Shown here one piece after another: positions 46,601-56,879 of a stretch of 64,000 nt of DNA. The notes beneath the pieces are model-generated. The model was not told the DNA's origin, made no database searches, and was given only the letters and a program-made list of their open reading frames with translations. A program made the translations under genes and the position numbers. Within the stretch, counting starts at the first letter, position 1. Each line of letters starts with the position of its first letter. The stretch spans positions 81,215,301 through 81,279,300 of the forward strand of contig OX578144.1 of NCBI GenBank assembly GCA_951213105.1. The letters run 5' to 3'. This DNA comes from Amaurobius ferox. Lineage: Eukaryota; Arthropoda; Arachnida; Araneae; Amaurobiidae.

Positions 46601-47070
46601 CAAGATAAAAATTACTGCTTTAGAATAAGACTTTGAACTACAGCATAAACAAAGCCTATGAATTAAACATTTATTAATCAATTTTCTATGCAGGTGTAAG
46701 ATTCAGATACACAGCCCGTTTTAGAGTCAAGAGCAGTTTATTTACAAAGTATCTAAAGTTAAAAAAGTTGATCATTTATTTTTACATAAAATAAGATATT
46801 TTTAATGCAATACATAAGAAAAATTGTAAATCAAATACTTCCAAGGGCATTTATAAACTTTATCATACACTTACTTAAGTGCAGCAAGTACTTTTATTTG
46901 TTAAACTTTTTTGCATTAACTTACAAATCAAAATTTGCAACAATTTAGTTATTTAGTATTATATTTGTTGAAAAATACAAAATAAAGAACAATAAATCTA
47001 TTTAATTAAATAACTTATGTATACTCACTTTATTCAAAAATAGGGGTTTTATGCTATTGAATAAATCAAC
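25528..47070 (-). CDS. GTPBP4: GTPBP4/NOG1, nucleolar GTP-binding protein 1 (partial, 11 exons, N-terminus outside window)
   Basis: NOG1 is a conserved Obg-family GTPase of the nucleolus that acts in assembly of the 60S ribosomal subunit. Eleven minus-strand exons, all with AG acceptors and GT donors, join in frame to 362 codons plus stop. This equals the expected C-terminal length of a roughly 630-residue NOG1. Visible landmarks in order: the G4 box V-V-V-A-N-K-N-D, the S-T-V-T-G-E-G segment (G5 position), [32 protein letters not shown], an acidic stretch, P-R-T-V-K-K, K-R-K-R-E-D, S-S-R-T-P-R-D and the final K-K-G-E-A-D-R with K-H-L-F-V-G-K-R. G1, G2 and G3 were not found up to 64000. No disabling change is seen. 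Introns range from 90 bp to more than 5 kb and are full of transposons. Confidence 0.95.
25681..27382 (-). other. NOG1 intron 10 (as numbered within the window)
   Basis: 1.7-kb intron. It holds the inverted-repeat element at 26012-26342 and a G-run at about 26874-26892. A 60-codon plus-strand frame at 26401-26583 has no resemblance to known proteins. Confidence 0.8.
26012..26342. mobile_element. Short element with inverted ends (possible hammerhead-related repeat)
   Basis: Left end ATTAATAGTGTCGACC (26025-26040) is mirrored by GGTCGACACTATTAAT (26320-26335), and pairing continues inward through TTTCG/CGAAA-like and GCAATAAA/TTTATTGC blocks. The ends resemble a dispersed arthropod repeat in which a CTGAnGA...GAAA pattern, the hammerhead ribozyme core, precedes GGTCGAC. 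Both arms here deviate from that core by one base, so activity is doubtful. Confidence 0.55.
27383..27511 (-). CDS. GTPBP4: NOG1 exon
   Basis: 43 codons, phase 0 on both sides. Contains K-R-K-R-E-D-S-A and [14 protein letters not shown], the basic and Ser/Arg-rich stretch near the NOG1 C-terminus. Confidence 0.95.
27637..27705 (-). CDS. GTPBP4: NOG1 exon
   Basis: 23 codons, phase 0, with E-M-K-E-L-G-V, corresponding to the E-M-R-S-L-G-V segment of vertebrate NOG1. The 125-bp intron before the next exon is one of the short introns of the gene. Confidence 0.93.
28983..29790 (-). pseudogene. hAT-family transposase, C-terminal part, frameshifted
   Basis: Two minus-strand frames in different phases, 29584-29790 and 28983-29567, give about 260 residues. 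The second contains [16 protein letters not shown], which corresponds to the hAT C-terminal dimerisation segment (L-P-x-S-x-A-x-x-E-R-x-F-S in many hATs). The zinc finger and the catalytic D/D/E region upstream are not recognisable as an intact frame. The shift between the two frames near 29575 disables the gene. Confidence 0.65.
29990..30470 (+). repeat. Three tandem subrepeats of about 170 bp inside the hAT element
   Basis: Units are marked by GATGGA near 30046, 30215 and 30387, and each contains CTCGGCAATTCACGCGA-like, GCGCAATCGCACT-like and GAAAATAAGCTAGTT blocks. Related arrays occur at 22570-23110, 34780-35470, 55900-56220 and 56890-57310. Confidence 0.75.
30841..30881. repeat. Perfect 14-bp GC-rich hairpin
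   Basis: CGTAGCCTAGACGG (30841-30854) pairs exactly with CCGTCTAGGCTACG (30868-30881) around a 13-nt GC-rich loop. It lies near the right end of the hAT element, preceded by a short ACGCGTTACGCGT palindrome. Confidence 0.9.
31370..32520 (-). mobile_element. Second hAT-type remnant, right end not found
   Basis: Starts with CAGAACTGCCAACCTCTC at 31370, similar to the termini of the other hAT-like elements here. It contains a minus-strand frame with the hAT dimerisation motif (31824-32480). No matching inverted end was found to the right, so the 5' part of the element is lost. A diverged relative of 31550-32030 occurs at 47395-47725. Confidence 0.6.
31824..32480 (-). pseudogene. hAT-family transposase, C-terminal fragment
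   Basis: 218-codon frame. Near the C-terminus, [18 protein letters not shown] is the conserved hAT dimerisation domain signature (residues about 188-205). Only the C-terminal third of a normal 600 to 700 residue transposase is present, so it is a truncated copy. It lies antisense to nothing in NOG1: both run on the minus strand, inside an intron. Confidence 0.82.
32995..33082 (-). CDS. GTPBP4: NOG1 exon
   Basis: 88 nt. The first codon is split with the previous exon (AA|A). Encodes I-R-E-K-K and ends P-K-M-P-R-T-V-K-K, the P-R-M-P-R-T segment of NOG1. Confidence 0.95.
33173..33285 (-). CDS. GTPBP4: NOG1 exon
   Basis: 113 nt. Encodes L-E-K-E-E-K-L-R, the acidic S-E-S-E-D-D-E-E-M and H-I-R-E-L-A-K. 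It ends in phase 2 at a GTATAT donor and is separated by a 90-bp intron from the following exon. Confidence 0.94.
34580..35734. mobile_element. hAT-like MITE with about four ~172-bp subrepeats
   Basis: Four tandem units (markers near 34856, 35030, 35204, 35380) belong to the same subrepeat family as in the 28474-31072 element. Ends are decayed: GAGATGCCAACCTCT at the left against CAGATATACTAACT read inward from the right. No coding capacity. Borders are approximate. Confidence 0.55.
35951..36111. repeat. Long imperfect hairpin of about 160 nt
   Basis: The outer arms GTCTGCAGTCCG/GGACGGCAGAC and GGACACTGCAG-like/GTGTC pair. Inner AATAAATACAGCTT pairs with AAGCTACATTTATT. The centre is GAGAACG-tctg-CGTTCTC. 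It lies in a NOG1 intron and may be a small MITE or a hairpin RNA precursor. Confidence 0.75.
37390..37487 (-). CDS. GTPBP4: NOG1 exon with the W-E-G-H-N-I-A-D motif
   Basis: 98 nt. The first codon is completed by the last base of the upstream exon. Encodes [16 protein letters not shown], the most conserved signature of the NOG1 C-terminal domain. Confidence 0.97.
37930..39104 (+). repeat. Solo copy of the palindrome arm repeat
   Basis: Matches the left arm of the palindrome (52408-53705) from AAGATCAATCATG to the GACAGACAGA and GTAAAGTGTTAAAAA end, but lacks the roughly 110-bp segment with two CACGTGATCG boxes present in the palindrome (about 53220-53330). Lies in a NOG1 intron. Confidence 0.75.
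39899..41335. mobile_element. TIR element with 8-bp target duplication (hAT-like)
   Basis: Ends are CCAGGCTTC at the left and GAAGCCTGG at the right, with pairing extending over about 20 bp (GGAAATCG region). Flanks are AGTATAGT and AGTATACT, an 8-bp duplication with one mismatch. Internally a 26-bp block with ATTCGGCGAGGATGACC is duplicated in tandem at about 39934-39986, and an (AAT)n/A-run of about 95 bp lies at 40540-40633. No transposase frame was recognised, so it is non-autonomous. Confidence 0.7.
41501..41552 (-). CDS. GTPBP4: NOG1 exon with G-D-D-Y-I-L-D-L
   Basis: 52 nt, ending one base into a Lys codon. Encodes [17 protein letters not shown], nearly identical to this stretch in other animals. 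Confidence 0.96.
41553..42652 (-). other. NOG1 intron
   Basis: 1.1-kb intron. A C-run plus CA microsatellite lies at about 41691-41716. No gene recognised. Confidence 0.8.
42653..42730 (-). CDS. GTPBP4: NOG1 exon
   Basis: 26 codons, phase 0. Encodes L-P-F-I-P, then a basic segment [11 protein letters not shown], matching P-P-F-I-P-E and the R-M-E-T-E segment of vertebrate NOG1. Confidence 0.94.
43135..43335 (-). CDS. GTPBP4: NOG1 exon with the G5 region
   Basis: 67 codons, phase 0, the largest exon in the window. Encodes M-S-T-V-T-G-E-G (G5 position) and [12 protein letters not shown] followed by I-L-N-R-L, all conserved in NOG1. It closes the GTPase domain. Confidence 0.97.
43415..43480 (-). 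CDS. GTPBP4: NOG1 exon with the G4 motif N-K-N-D
   Basis: 22 codons. Encodes [15 protein letters not shown]-x-D is the guanine-specificity box of the GTPase domain. The following intron is only 79 bp. Confidence 0.97.
43481..47028 (-). other. NOG1 intron, no further element defined
   Basis: 3.5-kb AT-rich intron. A patch at 44680-44690 (GGCAACCCTG) and TTAAT/ATTAA palindromes at 44880-44945 hint at decayed hAT ends, but I could not bound an element. Small frames here have no resemblance to known proteins. Confidence 0.6.
47029..47070 (-). CDS. GTPBP4: NOG1 42-nt micro-exon
   Basis: 14 codons in phase 0, with good AG and GTGAGT borders. Encodes [13 protein letters not shown], corresponding to E-L-F-Q-N-I-R-P-L-F-I-N-K just before the G4 box. 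The next exon upstream (encoding the D-L-S-E-Q-C-G segment) was not found up to the end of the window. Confidence 0.95.
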
Positions 47071-50000
47071 CTAAAAATAAGATTGTACATTAGAAACCCA
47101 CCAACATAAAATTTAGAAAATATAAAAGCAACTATATGCAAAGACTTTATAATGCACATTGCACAATTTAACAGCTATTATGTAATTATTATTTGGGTTA
47201 AATAGCTTACAATTATGAGAGAAGTTTACATAATTAAAATGGCAATATTCTGAAAAATATAATCTGTAAATTCATGGGTGAAAAAAGCATGAAAATAAAT
47301 GGGCAACATATAAAACTGGTATTATTCTATTATTTTCCCAATTAGACCACAAATAGAATTAGGATGCTAATTATTAAATTCCACATTTAATATTAATTTT
47401 TAAAGAAAATGTATAATTATGAAACCATTAAAAACTTTTAATTTAATGCCATAGATTTTTGCTTTCCAAAAGAAAGGAAGCATGAACATTGGATTGTTTT
47501 ATTTCTCTTATATTAAAACATTAAAAGAATGGAAACATTGAATTTCACACAACATCAAAAAATATAACTTTTATTTAATAAACCAATGGCATGACTGACT
47601 TCTTTTTTAAATTCAACAATATATTTCTGGTGAAAACAAGGACCAGATATTTGATGCCAGAGTTCTTTTCTTTTGATTATAAATGTCATTGTTCACTCTT
47701 AATACTTTTACTATTTTAAACACGTTGAAAAGAAATTAAAAATCTTGCAAAGAAAAAAAAATACTCGGAAAACTTTCACTACTTCCATTTGACGGTCTGG
47801 GTCTTCAACTACTTCCATTTGAAAAAGGAGAAAAAAATTGAGGAAAACATGAGTTCTTTTAAAAATCATATTTTGAATGCAAAATCATATTATGCTGCTT
47901 TGTGATTTACCATACCAATATGATAAAATCATAACAATTGGCAGGTCTGATTTATGTAATGAAATTCTAAAAACAAACCATAGGAATTCAAAAATTAATC
48001 TTTTAATCATGGTACAATATTTTCCCTTAGCATAAGTATTGCTACAACAGAGGTAAAAAGAAATGGTATTAAACATTACATAATATCAACAGAAAGATGT
48101 AAATAAAATTATATAGTTGCATAGCAGCCAACCTACCAGAAAAAAAAAATAGAAACACATTGAAAGAGGGAAAAAAATCAATGCATTTAAAACCTCAAAT
48201 TGTAAAGCAACTGATACTCACATATATTGAGTTTCTCATGATACTGCTGCAAAATAGCATTTCATTATATTAATAATAAGTTTGATAGTTTTCTTATATA
48301 TATATATATAGTTTTCTTTTATAACATGAAATAATTATAAAAATTCAAGTCAATGCAATTGCGGTTCTCCCACATTAATTAGATAATCATTGGGTCATCT
48401 CCCTCTCTCTCATGACACTGTGGTAATAATCACTGTTTGCAAGTGTGCTAATTTCACAATCGCAGGGAAACAGACTCAGATGCAAAAACAGGAAAAACCT
48501 TGATTTCAAAATTCATTATTTTGTTTTCAATTTCATGACATTTATGACAGATATCTGATTTTATGACTTGACTTTCATGATCTATAGACACCTCGATGAG
48601 ATTTACATAAAAAAAGAATACAAGCATTATGAAGATAAAAAAATCAGACTATTTAGCCCAAAATCATATACCGGGAACAAGACTAAAAAAACGAATAAAT
48701 ATGGGAAAAGAATACTTGGCAGCCATATACTGCAATGTATATAAAGAGGAATCATTTAAACTTTGTCAAAATCATATCAGGACTTTTGTACTGACATTAT
48801 ATATATATATTTTTTATGAATATCAAGCAAAGTTCATTTAAAATATCTGCGAATCAGTATTTAAAATGAGTATCGTGTAGCAGACTGAAAAATATCTCTG
48901 CACAAAGAAAAAGCTATTTATTTTATCTACATTATACTGCATATTTATGAAAGAATACTAAAATTCAAGATTCTTATCAAAAAGTACTAAAATCGCAAAC
49001 TTAATTATATATATATATATAAAAATGCTGAAATTGGGAGGTTTTTGTGAAAAGTAAAAAAACCTCTGATTTAATTAAATTTTTGAGAAAGAGTCAAAGT
49101 TTGTGCATACCTGCAACCTGGTGAGAAAAAAAACTTCCATGCGGTGGGAGATTTGGATTAACATTTTCTGTGCTTCTTTGAAACAAAAAATAATAGCAAG
49201 GACATGGGACGGCAGAGCAATCTTCCCGATTGCACAAATCAAATCGCACACACCCTTCCGCAAAAACAAAAAATATGAGAATCAAAATTGACCATATATT
49301 CAACCACTCATGAAACAGGTGATACGGTGATTCTGTGGAAATCTACATGCAACTCCTCTCTCAGCGCATCCCAAACATTCCACTCCCCTAAAACAAAATT
49401 AATGGTTACATACCAGTCTGATTCTACCTCATAAGGGGTCCCAGACTTGTTATCTCAGATCACCCCAAAAATCTAAAGCCATACCTCGGATAAAAAATTT
49501 AATCAATCAACAGATGGGTTTATAAAATTATTCTACTAATCTGTGATATTGTAAGCAAGTGCTGAAAGTAAAATGAATGATGGATGGCAAATCAATTTCT
49601 GTATATCGTAATATAAAATTCAGAGGTTTAAAATACATGAAAAGTATATATTTTTTAAAAATTCGTTAAAATTCATCTATGGATTCAATTCACAGTTTGT
49701 TTGAAAGAGAAATTTTTATTTGTCCGACAATGAAGATTGAAACTCTGATAATATTTTGGATCACTATGGAATCAATTTGCATGAACATTTGACTAAAATC
49801 ATGGGAAATTTGGCAAAAACATAAAATAACTAAAAAAACTAATTAAAAAGAACAATGCAAAAAAAGTGGCCCTATTCGGGTTCAAATTTCATGGTCATAT
49901 TACGATTACATTTCCTGCTAAGGACTGCACAGACATGCACACAGCTATCATCCTTTATTAAGTAAGATGTACAAGTAGCATACAAGTAAAGCATTATTGC

Positions 50001-50089
50001 TAGAACAAACAGGACAAGGTGCAAAATCAATGTATTTCTGAATTGCTGATTTCTAAATTGCAGAGGCAAAAAAACCCAAAATAGGAATT
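47071..50089 (-). other. Probable NOG1 intron; hAT remnant and no gene
   Basis: 47395-47725 is a diverged copy of the hAT remnant at 31550-32030, in the same orientation. A terminus-like CAGCCAACCTACC lies at about 48126. Short frames such as 48629-48841 and 49075-49303 are unrecognised. Confidence 0.55.
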
Positions 50090-52310
50090 TTTACAAGTGT
50101 TAACCACATAAACTGCTTCAAGACTCATGTCATTAATACATTATACCATTATAAAAATGTGAAATTAAAAGCATTTATAAAAAATTTATATCAATTTTGC
50201 TGAAGTTGCATTAACACCTACAATATTTCATATGAATTCAGTGTTATGTAGGTGACTGTCAAATTTCTCTACATAGAAAAATTGCTAATTATTCTACATG
50301 TTTATGTAGCATGCTTGTACAGCACTATAGCTAGAATAAGCAATAATAGCTAAACAGCATGCAAAAACAAAAGTAAATCATCAATTTCAAAATACTAAAA
50401 CATAAGGAAAATTTTTCTACACAGAAATATTGATAATTGTTCTACATATTTATATAGCATGCTTGTAAAGTAATATTGTTAAAATAACTGATAATAGCAG
50501 GACAGCATACAAAAATAAAAATAAATCCTCAATTTCAAAATTAAGCATAAGAACTATAAATATGAATCTTCAAAAGTGTTATGCAGAAAATCTACTTCAG
50601 AGCTAATCAGTAGAATATATTATCATAATAATACATAAATAGTATTCACAATAGAATTTCTTTTGGTTTTGCTGAAGCTGCATTTGAAATATTTTTAACA
50701 AAAAGTTAAATGTTATGTAGGTGACTGGCAAATTCATTTACACAGAAAATTGCTAATTATTCTACATGTTCATGTAGCATGCTTGTAAAACATAATTGCT
50801 AGACTAGACAATAGAGAACAGCATGCTAAAACAAAAGTGAATCATCAATTTCTAAACTACATACAAAAGACTATAAATATGATTCGACAAAAGTGTTATG
50901 CAGAAAAAAAACGTCAGAGCTATTCAGTAGCTTCTATCATCATAAAAATACATTAATAATATTCATGCAGAATTTCTTTTGGTTTTGCTAAAGTTGGTCT
51001 TAAAATATTTTTAACAAAAAGTTAAATGTTAGGTAGGTGACTGGCAAATTTTTCTATACAGAAAAATTGCTAATTATTCTACATGTTTATGTAGCATGCT
51101 TGTACAGCACTATAGCTAGAATAAGCAATAATAGCTAAACAGCATGCAAAAACAAAAGTAAATCATCAATTTCAAAATACTAAAACATAAGGAAAATTCT
51201 TCTACACAGAAATATTGCTAATTGTTCTTCTACATGTTTATATAGCATGCTTGTAAAGTAATATTGTTAAAATAACTGATATTAGCAGGACAGCATACAA
51301 AAATAAAAGTAAATCCTCAATTTCAAAATTAAGCATAAGAACTATAAATATGAATCTTCAAAAGTGTTATGCAGAAAATCTACTTCAGAGCTAATCAGTA
51401 GAATATATTATCATAATAATACATAAATAGTATTCACAATAGAATTTCTTTTGGTTTTGAAGCTGCATTTGAAATATTTTTAACAAAAAGTTAAATGTTA
51501 TGTAGGTGACTGGCAAATTCATTTACATAGAAAATTGCTAATTATTCTACATGTTCATGTAGCATGCTTGTAAAACATAATTGCTAGACTAGACAATAGC
51601 AGAACAGCATGCTAAAACAAAAGTGAATCATCAATTTCTAAACTACATACAAAAGACTATAAATATGATTCGACAAAAGTGTTATGCAGAAAAAAAACTT
51701 CAGAGCTAATCAGTAGCTTCTATCATCATAAAAATACATTAATAATATTCATGCAGAATTTCTTTTGGTTTTGCTAAAGTTGGTTTTAAAATATTTTTAA
51801 CAAAAAGTTAAATGTTAGATAGGTGACTGGCAAATTCTTCTATACAGAAAAATTGCTAATTATTCTACATGTTCATGTAGCATGCTTATAAAGCACAATT
51901 GCTAGATTAAGCAATAATAGCATAACAGCATGCTAAAACAAAAGTAAATTGTCAATTTCTAAATTACAAACAAAAGAATATAAATATGAATAGACAAGTG
52001 TTATGCAGAAAAACTACTTCAGAGCTAATCTGTAGATTATCATAATAATACATAAATAGTATTCATAATGGAATTTCTTTTAGTTTTACTGAAGTTGCAT
52101 TTGAAATATTTTTAGCAAAAAGTTAGATGTTATGTAGGTGACTGGCAAATTCTTCTATACAGAAAAATTGCTAATTATTCTACATGTTCATGTAGCATGC
52201 TTATAAAGCACAATTGCTAGACTAAGCAATAATAGCAGAACAGCATGCTTAAACAAAAGTAAACTGTCAATTTCTAAATTACATACAAGCCATAAATATC
52301 ATATCTGCCA
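50090..52310 (+). repeat. Satellite-like array, part 1
   Basis: The phrase GTAGGTGACTGGCAAATT recurs near 50248, 50717, 51032, 51501, 51819 and 52133, giving spacings of about 469, 315, 469, 318 and 314 bp. The basic unit is about 315 bp. The 469-bp version contains an extra partial unit. The pair 469+315 is duplicated as a 785-bp higher-order repeat. Each unit contains nested inverted repeats around AGCATGCT. The array reappears at 57960. Confidence 0.88.
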
Positions 52311-52407
52311 ACTCTGAATGACTGAAAATCTGTGTATTTTTACTTGCAGAAAAAATTAGCGACATTCTGAATAATTATCATAAAGTGAATTCCCACTATA
52401 CTAAACT

Positions 52408-55085
52408 AGAAAGATCAATCATGCTTAAAGCATTGATTAAGAAACACTTTCTAACTTCAATGCAATTTTATTTAAACATGTCTAAAATGTAATACATTCC
52501 TCGGTAATATTTTAAAACTTCTCACAATAATACATTGATTTATTATAGTTGAAAACTTAAACATTCATCCAAAAAATTAACTTCATTCAAATGACGGCAT
52601 TGAAATATAAATTGCCTGGTTTAAACATCTCTAAAATGTGATATTATATTACTCGGTAACAATTTTAGAATTATCATAATACCACGATAATTTATTATAT
52701 TTAAAAACTTCATCGAAAACAACTGAAATTCATTCAAATGACGTCATAGAAAAAATAACACGCCTGGCTCTCTCTAAAAAAGCAGCATTTCATTCATAAA
52801 TAATTTGCCATTCATCACAATACTATAATAATTTATTTTATTTAAAAATTAAGACCATGGAGCTATAAGTAATTTAACTCTATGCTTAAAACTTCATCGC
52901 AAAAAATCGTCCGTCTCTCGGTAAAGTCAATGAATATTTCTTTCATATCAGCTATGCAGACTCCATGAGCTAAATTCTTTTGCATTAAAAAAATACAGCA
53001 ATTCCTATACAACTCATCCTACATATTTTGCTGTTTACATTTCATATAAGTGAAAAATAGGCTTCGTTAGAGAAATAATCAAAGTTGGATGCTCATTTAA
53101 ACTCAAATATATTGTCATTGCGTTGTTTCAGTATGTAGATGCACAGAATTTAAGTGAAGATAAAGAGGTTTTACGACGAATACAGCACTCAATATGAATT
53201 AAAAAGAACTTTAAAAATGACGATTTTAAGACAAGATGGATGCCGTATTATATTTTGAAGTTTGTCACGTGATCGTTTCATATCATGGTCACGTGATCGC
53301 TTCATGTAAGAGGTGTAATTATTATTTTAATTTTTATTTAAAAAACTACTGAATATATTTCGCTGAACTGAATTTTTTTTTATATATTTTATGGAACAAT
53401 TTGAATATCACCTAAAATTTTCGAAGCAATTTGTGAAATTTAAATCCACTTAAAAAATGTTTGAAAAATTTGGTCCCATTGGGTTCAATGTATTTCATTT
53501 TTTCAACCCGGGTTCAATCCAAAACTAATTGGGTGATATTATTTATTTATATTCCCATAGGTCCTACAGACCATCTGAACAACATACTAAAATTTCATTT
53601 TGATTAAGTAATTTTTACGGCAGTTATCGTGCTAACGGACAGACAGACAGACAGAATGAACAAAGTCATAAACACTTTTCAACTTTGTTGTAAAGTGTTA
53701 AAAAATAAGCTAAAGTGGGGAAAAAGTGAAAAATAAGCTAGAATAAGGAAAAGGAACTTTCTACTTTATGGATTATTATTATTCTTTACTCTTTTTAACA
53801 CTTTACAACAAAGTTGAAAAGTGTTTATGACTTTGTTCATTCTGTCTGTCTGTCTGTCTGTCCGTTAGCACGATAACTGCCGTAAAAATGACTTAATCAA
53901 AATGAAATTTTAGTATGTTGTTCAGACGGTCTGTAGGACCTATGGGAATATAAATGAATAATATCACACAATTAGTTTTGGATTGAACCCGGGTTGAAAA
54001 AATGAAATACATTGAGCCTTATGGGACCTAATTTTTCTAACATTTTTTAAGCGGATTTAAAATTCACAAATTGCTTCGAAAATTTTAGGTAATAGTCAAA
54101 TTGTTCCATAAAATATATAAAAAAAAATTCAGCTAAATATATTCAGTAGTTTTTTAAATAAAAATTAAAATAAGAATTACACATCTTATATGAAACGATC
54201 ACGTGACCATGATATGAAACGATCACATGACCCACTTCAAAATGAGATATGGCATCCATCTTGTTTCAAATTCGTGATTTTTTAAAGTTCTTTTTAATTC
54301 ATATTGAGTGTTGTATCTATCCTAAAACTACTTTATTTCTGCTTAAATTCTGTGCATCTACATACTAAAACAACACAATGACAATATATTTGAGTTTAAA
54401 TTCTCATTCAAATTTGATTATTTCTACAATTAAGCCTATTTTTCACCTATGTAAAATGTAAACAGCAAAATATGTAGAATGAGTTGTATTAGAATTACTG
54501 TATTTCTTTAACACAAAATAATTCAGTCCATGGAGTCTGCATGGCTGATATGAATGAAATATTAATTGATTTTATAAACAGAAGGACGATATTTTTCGAT
54601 GAAGTTTTAAGCATAAAGTTTATGAATTGTAGCTCCATGGTCTTAATTTTTAAATAAAATAAATTATTATAGTATTGTGATGAATGAAATGGAGAAAGTT
54701 ATGAATGAAATCCTGCTTTTATAGAGAGATCCAGGCGTGTTATTTTTTCTATGACGTCATTTGAATTAATTTCAGTTGTTTTCGATGAAGTTTTCAAATA
54801 TAATAAATTATCGTAGTATTATGATAGATTTAAAAATATTACCGTGGAATGTATTGCATTTTATAGATATTTAAACCACGCAATTTATATTTCAATGCCG
54901 TCTTTTGAATGAAGTTCATTTTTTTCAATGAAGGTTTAAGTTTTCAAATATAATAAATCAATGTAGTATCGTGATAAGTTTAAAAATATTACCGAGGAAT
55001 GTATTGCATTTTCGACTTTTTTAAATAAAATTGCATTGAAGTTGGAAAGTTCATAATCAATGCTTTAAGTATGATTGATCTTTCT
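52408..55085. repeat. Giant palindrome: two ~1.3-kb arms around an 86-bp centre
   Basis: The left arm 52408-53705 and right arm 53792-55085 are reverse complements over their whole length, with scattered differences. The centre is 53706-53791. The inner ends read GTAAAGTGTTAAAAA, with a GACA/CTGT tetranucleotide tract about 50 bp further out. The outer ends read AGAAAGATCAATCAT. Each arm has two CACGTGAT-type boxes. A solo arm copy is at 37930-39104. It could be a foldback transposon or a head-to-head pair of one repeat. Confidence 0.85.
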
Positions 55086-55327
55086 TGTTTTACAAATGCT
55101 ATTGAACAAGATTTTGCTCTTACAAGATTTTTTTTTTATCAAAAACAGTTTCAAAACATTTGCAGTGTACCCATTTTTCAGAATGAAATTGCCAGTGTTT
55201 TTCAGGTTTTCCCTGTTGCTTTCAGCAAAATTCCTATATTGAAGTTCAAATAAATATAGAATTTTTTCTATAACAGTAATTAATTAAAGCATAATTTAGT
55301 TTTCTGTGCAAAAATAAATAAGATTTA

Positions 55328-56574
55328 CAGACATGCCAACTTTCCAAACAGAAAAAGCAGAAGGCCATTTTGTCGCATATATATTGTTTAATTATGACAC
55401 TTAATATTTGCTTAAAACATTAAAATACTGTACCATTAAGTACATTATGCTTTAAACTTATCTGAAAAAAAAATTCATGAACTATCTTTTGAATTAAAAT
55501 AGTGTTAGTAACAAATTACAAAAAAAAAACTTAATATTAATTCTTGATTAATTTAATAAATCTTAATCCCCCCCCCCCTCCACACACACAAAAAAAAAAA
55601 TACTGCATTAAATATCAGGCATAGTACTGGTAGAATATGAAAAATTCAGGACACCAATTTTATAACATTTCAGGGCAATAAATTAAAAACAAAAGATATA
55701 TAAAGGTTTTATACAGTGAAAATTACTTTATAATGAAAACAAATATTTATGTTTGGTAAAATACAGGTTTTCACTAAAGAGAGTAACAAATATTAATCTT
55801 TAATTAAAAATATATATATATAGCACTGAATTATATTCATGCCAAAATGGTTTCCTTTTTATTTGCCTAAATCCTTGCTTTAATATCACTTTTTGGAAAT
55901 TAACCGTAATAATAATCAGAATATGAGAAATAAGCTAGTTTAGTCGATCCAATATTAAGATTTAAATGGATGGGAAAAGGTACTAACATACTCTCGGCAA
56001 TTCATGTGAAGTTACTGGATTGCACAATCGCACTGTTTATGCGAAAATAAGTAAGAAATTAACCATAATAATTAATCAGAATATGAAAATGAGCTAGTTT
56101 AATCAATCAAAAATGCAATATTTAGAAGATTGAGATGGATGGGAAAAGATACTATTCTACTCTCGGCGATTAATGAGAACAAACTGAATTGCGCAATCAG
56201 TGTTTATGCAAAATTAATAAACAAAATAACATTTTCGATTTATGCTGAATTAGACAATCTTTAAAGAAGTATAATTATTACTTTCATAAAATAAGCGATC
56301 GAGATCTTAATTTACATTACACTCTGCCGTAAATCTCCCTTAATTTAATTGGCATTACCCTGCATTTTATTATGATTTGCTACGATCCCGGGAATGGTAA
56401 AAATCAATGCTAAAAAAGCAGAAAACCTGTGTTTCCGAGGAATTATACACCATGTCTGGTTCATTGATAAATTTCAAACAAAAAAAGCCGGAGAATTTGT
56501 TAGTAATCCGGAGGCCGGAGAAGTAATGAAAAATCCAGAGTCTCCGGCCACAATCAGAAGAGTTGGCACGTCTG
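55328..56574. mobile_element. hAT-like MITE with 6-bp flanking duplication
   Basis: Termini CAGACATGCCAACT at the left and AGTTGGCACGTCTG at the right are inverted with one mismatch. GATTTA occurs directly outside both ends (55322-55327 and 56575-56580). The interior carries the subrepeat family shared with the 28474-31072 hAT element and the same unique tail (TTTACATTACAC...CCGTAAATCTCC). No transposase. Confidence 0.78.
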
Positions 56575-56879
56575 GATTTAAAACATAAAAAGTGTTTATT
56601 TATTTAATATTACTATTTTATTTATTGTTTCATGCATTATAAATAAAATATATTTTAGAATAAATTTTAATAGAATAAAAAATTTATAATTTCAAAACCA
56701 GATTTTGTTTTTAAAACAGAAAACTGCCTTTAGAATTATAGCAGATTTACAAAGCAAGGGTATGTAAATTGTTAAATATAAGAATAATCTTGTTGCTAAG
56801 AGTAAAAGTTTATACTATTTATTTGGTAAATTATACAAAACACTTAAGACATTAACATAGAAAAAGATAGTTGTAAACC

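Noticed and set aside
49075..49303. Minus-strand frames as upstream NOG1 exons
   Set aside because: None of the G1, G2 or G3 box motifs or the D-L-S-E-Q-C segment is present in any frame.
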